This document shows positions 36,087 to 36,901 of a stretch of DNA of 36,901 nt, one piece after another. Below the pieces are notes generated by a model, which was not told the DNA's origin, did not search any database, and was given only the letters and a program-made list of their open reading frames with translations. Each line of letters begins with the position of its first letter. Positions within the stretch are counted from its first letter, which is position 1. The position numbers were made by a program, and so were the translations under genes. Origin of the DNA: Rhizobium sp. J15 (GTDB lineage Bacteria; Pseudomonadota; Alphaproteobacteria; Rhizobiales; Rhizobiaceae); NCBI RefSeq assembly GCF_002531825.1, contig NZ_NWSX01000057.1, forward strand, positions 1 to 36,901. Reading direction: 5' to 3'.

Positions 36087-36260
36087 ATGTCGACTCAGTA
36101 CCGCCGGCCGCTCCTCACCTTCTACCTTGCTGAGCCGCCAGCCATTGCGGCTCGTGGCAAGGATTTTTCGGACTCTTCCCGAGAATATGCACAACGCGAC
36201 GCAGCGCTTGTCGACCCGCTGTTTCGTGAAGTTCGCGCTCGCCAGGAAATGGTGCGTGAT
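36087..36260 (+). pseudogene. Remnant resembling the linker of XRE/ImmA-IrrE family proteins
   Basis: The frame reads YRRPLLTFYLAEPP, then GKDFSDSS and ALVDPLFREVRARQEMVRDE. This resembles the segment between the HTH and the ImmA/IrrE metallopeptidase domain in many bacterial regulators (RRPLLTFYL-x-x-PP). The HTH before it and the HExxH domain after it are absent. It converges on a VbhA-like gene. Confidence 0.5.
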
Positions 36261-36276
36261 GAGCCCTTTGTAAGAG

Positions 36277-36576
36277 TCACCCTTGCGCCGGCAGTCCGAG
36301 ACCTCCCCGTTCATCTGGTTCGTCGTCTGGAATCGCAATCGATCGATGATCGACCTCCGCCCCTTCGTCGCAGGGATACACATCAAGTGGATTTGACCTG
36401 GACAGCGACCGCTCGCGCTGGAGCGCCGAATACCGGCGGCGCATTTCACCGGACGCAATCGACCCTGCCGTCCAAAGAGCGACCAGTTCCATGAAACCCG
36501 GGTCTTCATCGATCCGGATTCCTCGCGCCTTCCAACGCGCGATGACCCGCTCGGCTATGTCCCTGCGTGAATCCAT
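36277..36576 (-). CDS. Small VbhA-antitoxin-like protein
   Basis: The ATG at 36576 has a GGGA purine run about 7 bases upstream. Residues 1-55 (RRDIAERVIARWKARGIRID, then PGFMELVALWTAGSIASGEM and RRRYSALQRERS) resemble the short VbhA-like antitoxin domain that pairs with Fic toxins, or related small rhizobial proteins with the W-x-x-G-x-I-x-x-x-E-L-R-RRY pattern. The remaining 43 residues are not family-like and may be read-through after a damaged stop. No Fic toxin is seen nearby. The naming is tentative. Confidence 0.5.
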   Translation of the reverse strand: MDSRRDIAERVIARWKARGIRIDEDPGFMELVALWTAGSIASGEMRRRYSALQRERSLSRSNPLDVYPCDEGAEVDHRSIAIPDDEPDERGGLGLPAQG

Positions 36577-36839
36577 TACCACTTCCCTGCCCCCTGCCCC
36601 CTGCCGCCTACGCGGTTAGATACCAAGATGGTGGGTTCTTCGCCAGTTCAAACCGTCCAATATGTCACGCCGGCCGCCCGCGATCCGTTTTCAGGAGCTT
36701 GTTAGCTGGAGCTATCGAGATCGCAGGACACACTTTCCAGCTCTCTCCCGACCTGATGGTCCCCGTCACCATCTTTTCCGTCCATGAATAAGGTAGGCCG
36801 CCCCCGATCAGTCCAGGCGATTTAAGTGCGAGTCCGCTT

Positions 36840-36901
36840 TTACGTCGCCTTGAGGTCCGTCAGCACCTTGTCAAAAGCATCCTTGACCGGCTTTGAGATT
36901 T
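36840..36901 (-). CDS. C-terminal end of an unknown gene entering from the right edge
   Basis: The last 62 bases read ISKPVKDAFDKVLTDLKAT and a TAA on the minus strand. The helical, Lys/Asp-rich end looks like real coding sequence, but it is too short for a family call. Confidence 0.3.
   Translation of the reverse strand, partial: ISKPVKDAFDKVLTDLKAT

Overview
The window looks like part of a rhizobial symbiosis island or plasmid (order Hyphomicrobiales). The evidence is a nifB fragment behind a NifA/sigma-54 promoter, the start of a nolO Nod-factor carbamoyltransferase gene, several type III effector-like genes of rhizobial type, and a type VI secretion system (T6SS) of the Rhizobium 'imp' kind. 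Genus cannot be fixed from the sequence; Mesorhizobium, Sinorhizobium and Bradyrhizobium are all possible. The region is mosaic and decaying: short intact genes lie among truncated insertion sequences and frameshifted remnants.

Left part (1-8150). The 5' end of an unnamed type III effector gene runs off the left edge on the minus strand; an IS3-family transposase remnant lies directly upstream and is fused to it in frame. Next come a NopP-like effector on the plus strand, broken SDR and SnoaL-like genes, a truncated nifB with an intact-looking NifA site and -24/-12 promoter, an intact LysR regulator, a frameshifted nolO start and a SIR2-like tail.

T6SS (8166-33129). Two operons diverge. The minus operon reads tssK, an FHA-domain tagH/impI, tssL, tssM and a decayed pppA-like phosphatase, and is followed by an intact 538-residue protein I do not recognise. 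The plus operon reads tssA, tssB, tssC, hcp, tssE, tssF, tssG, a decayed tssH (clpV) and vgrG. Sheath, tube, spike, baseplate and membrane-complex genes are present. The ClpV ATPase gene is broken, the FHA gene shows a segment read out of frame, and tssJ is absent, as is common in alphaproteobacterial clusters. The system probably cannot recycle its sheath unless another ClpV is supplied.

Between the two T6SS operons (17567-23176) lie about 5.6 kb of foreign DNA: IS1595-like and IS3-like debris and a 664-residue protein with seven 62-residue tandem repeats, a basic NLS-like patch and a possible tts box. This repeat protein is the most interesting object here.

Right part (33130-36901). An IS21 istB fragment, a NopM/IpaH-like leucine-rich-repeat effector lacking the E3 ligase domain, two small unknown genes, and remnants resembling an ImmA/IrrE-type regulator and a VbhA-like antitoxin. 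No tRNA, rRNA or CRISPR array was recognised.
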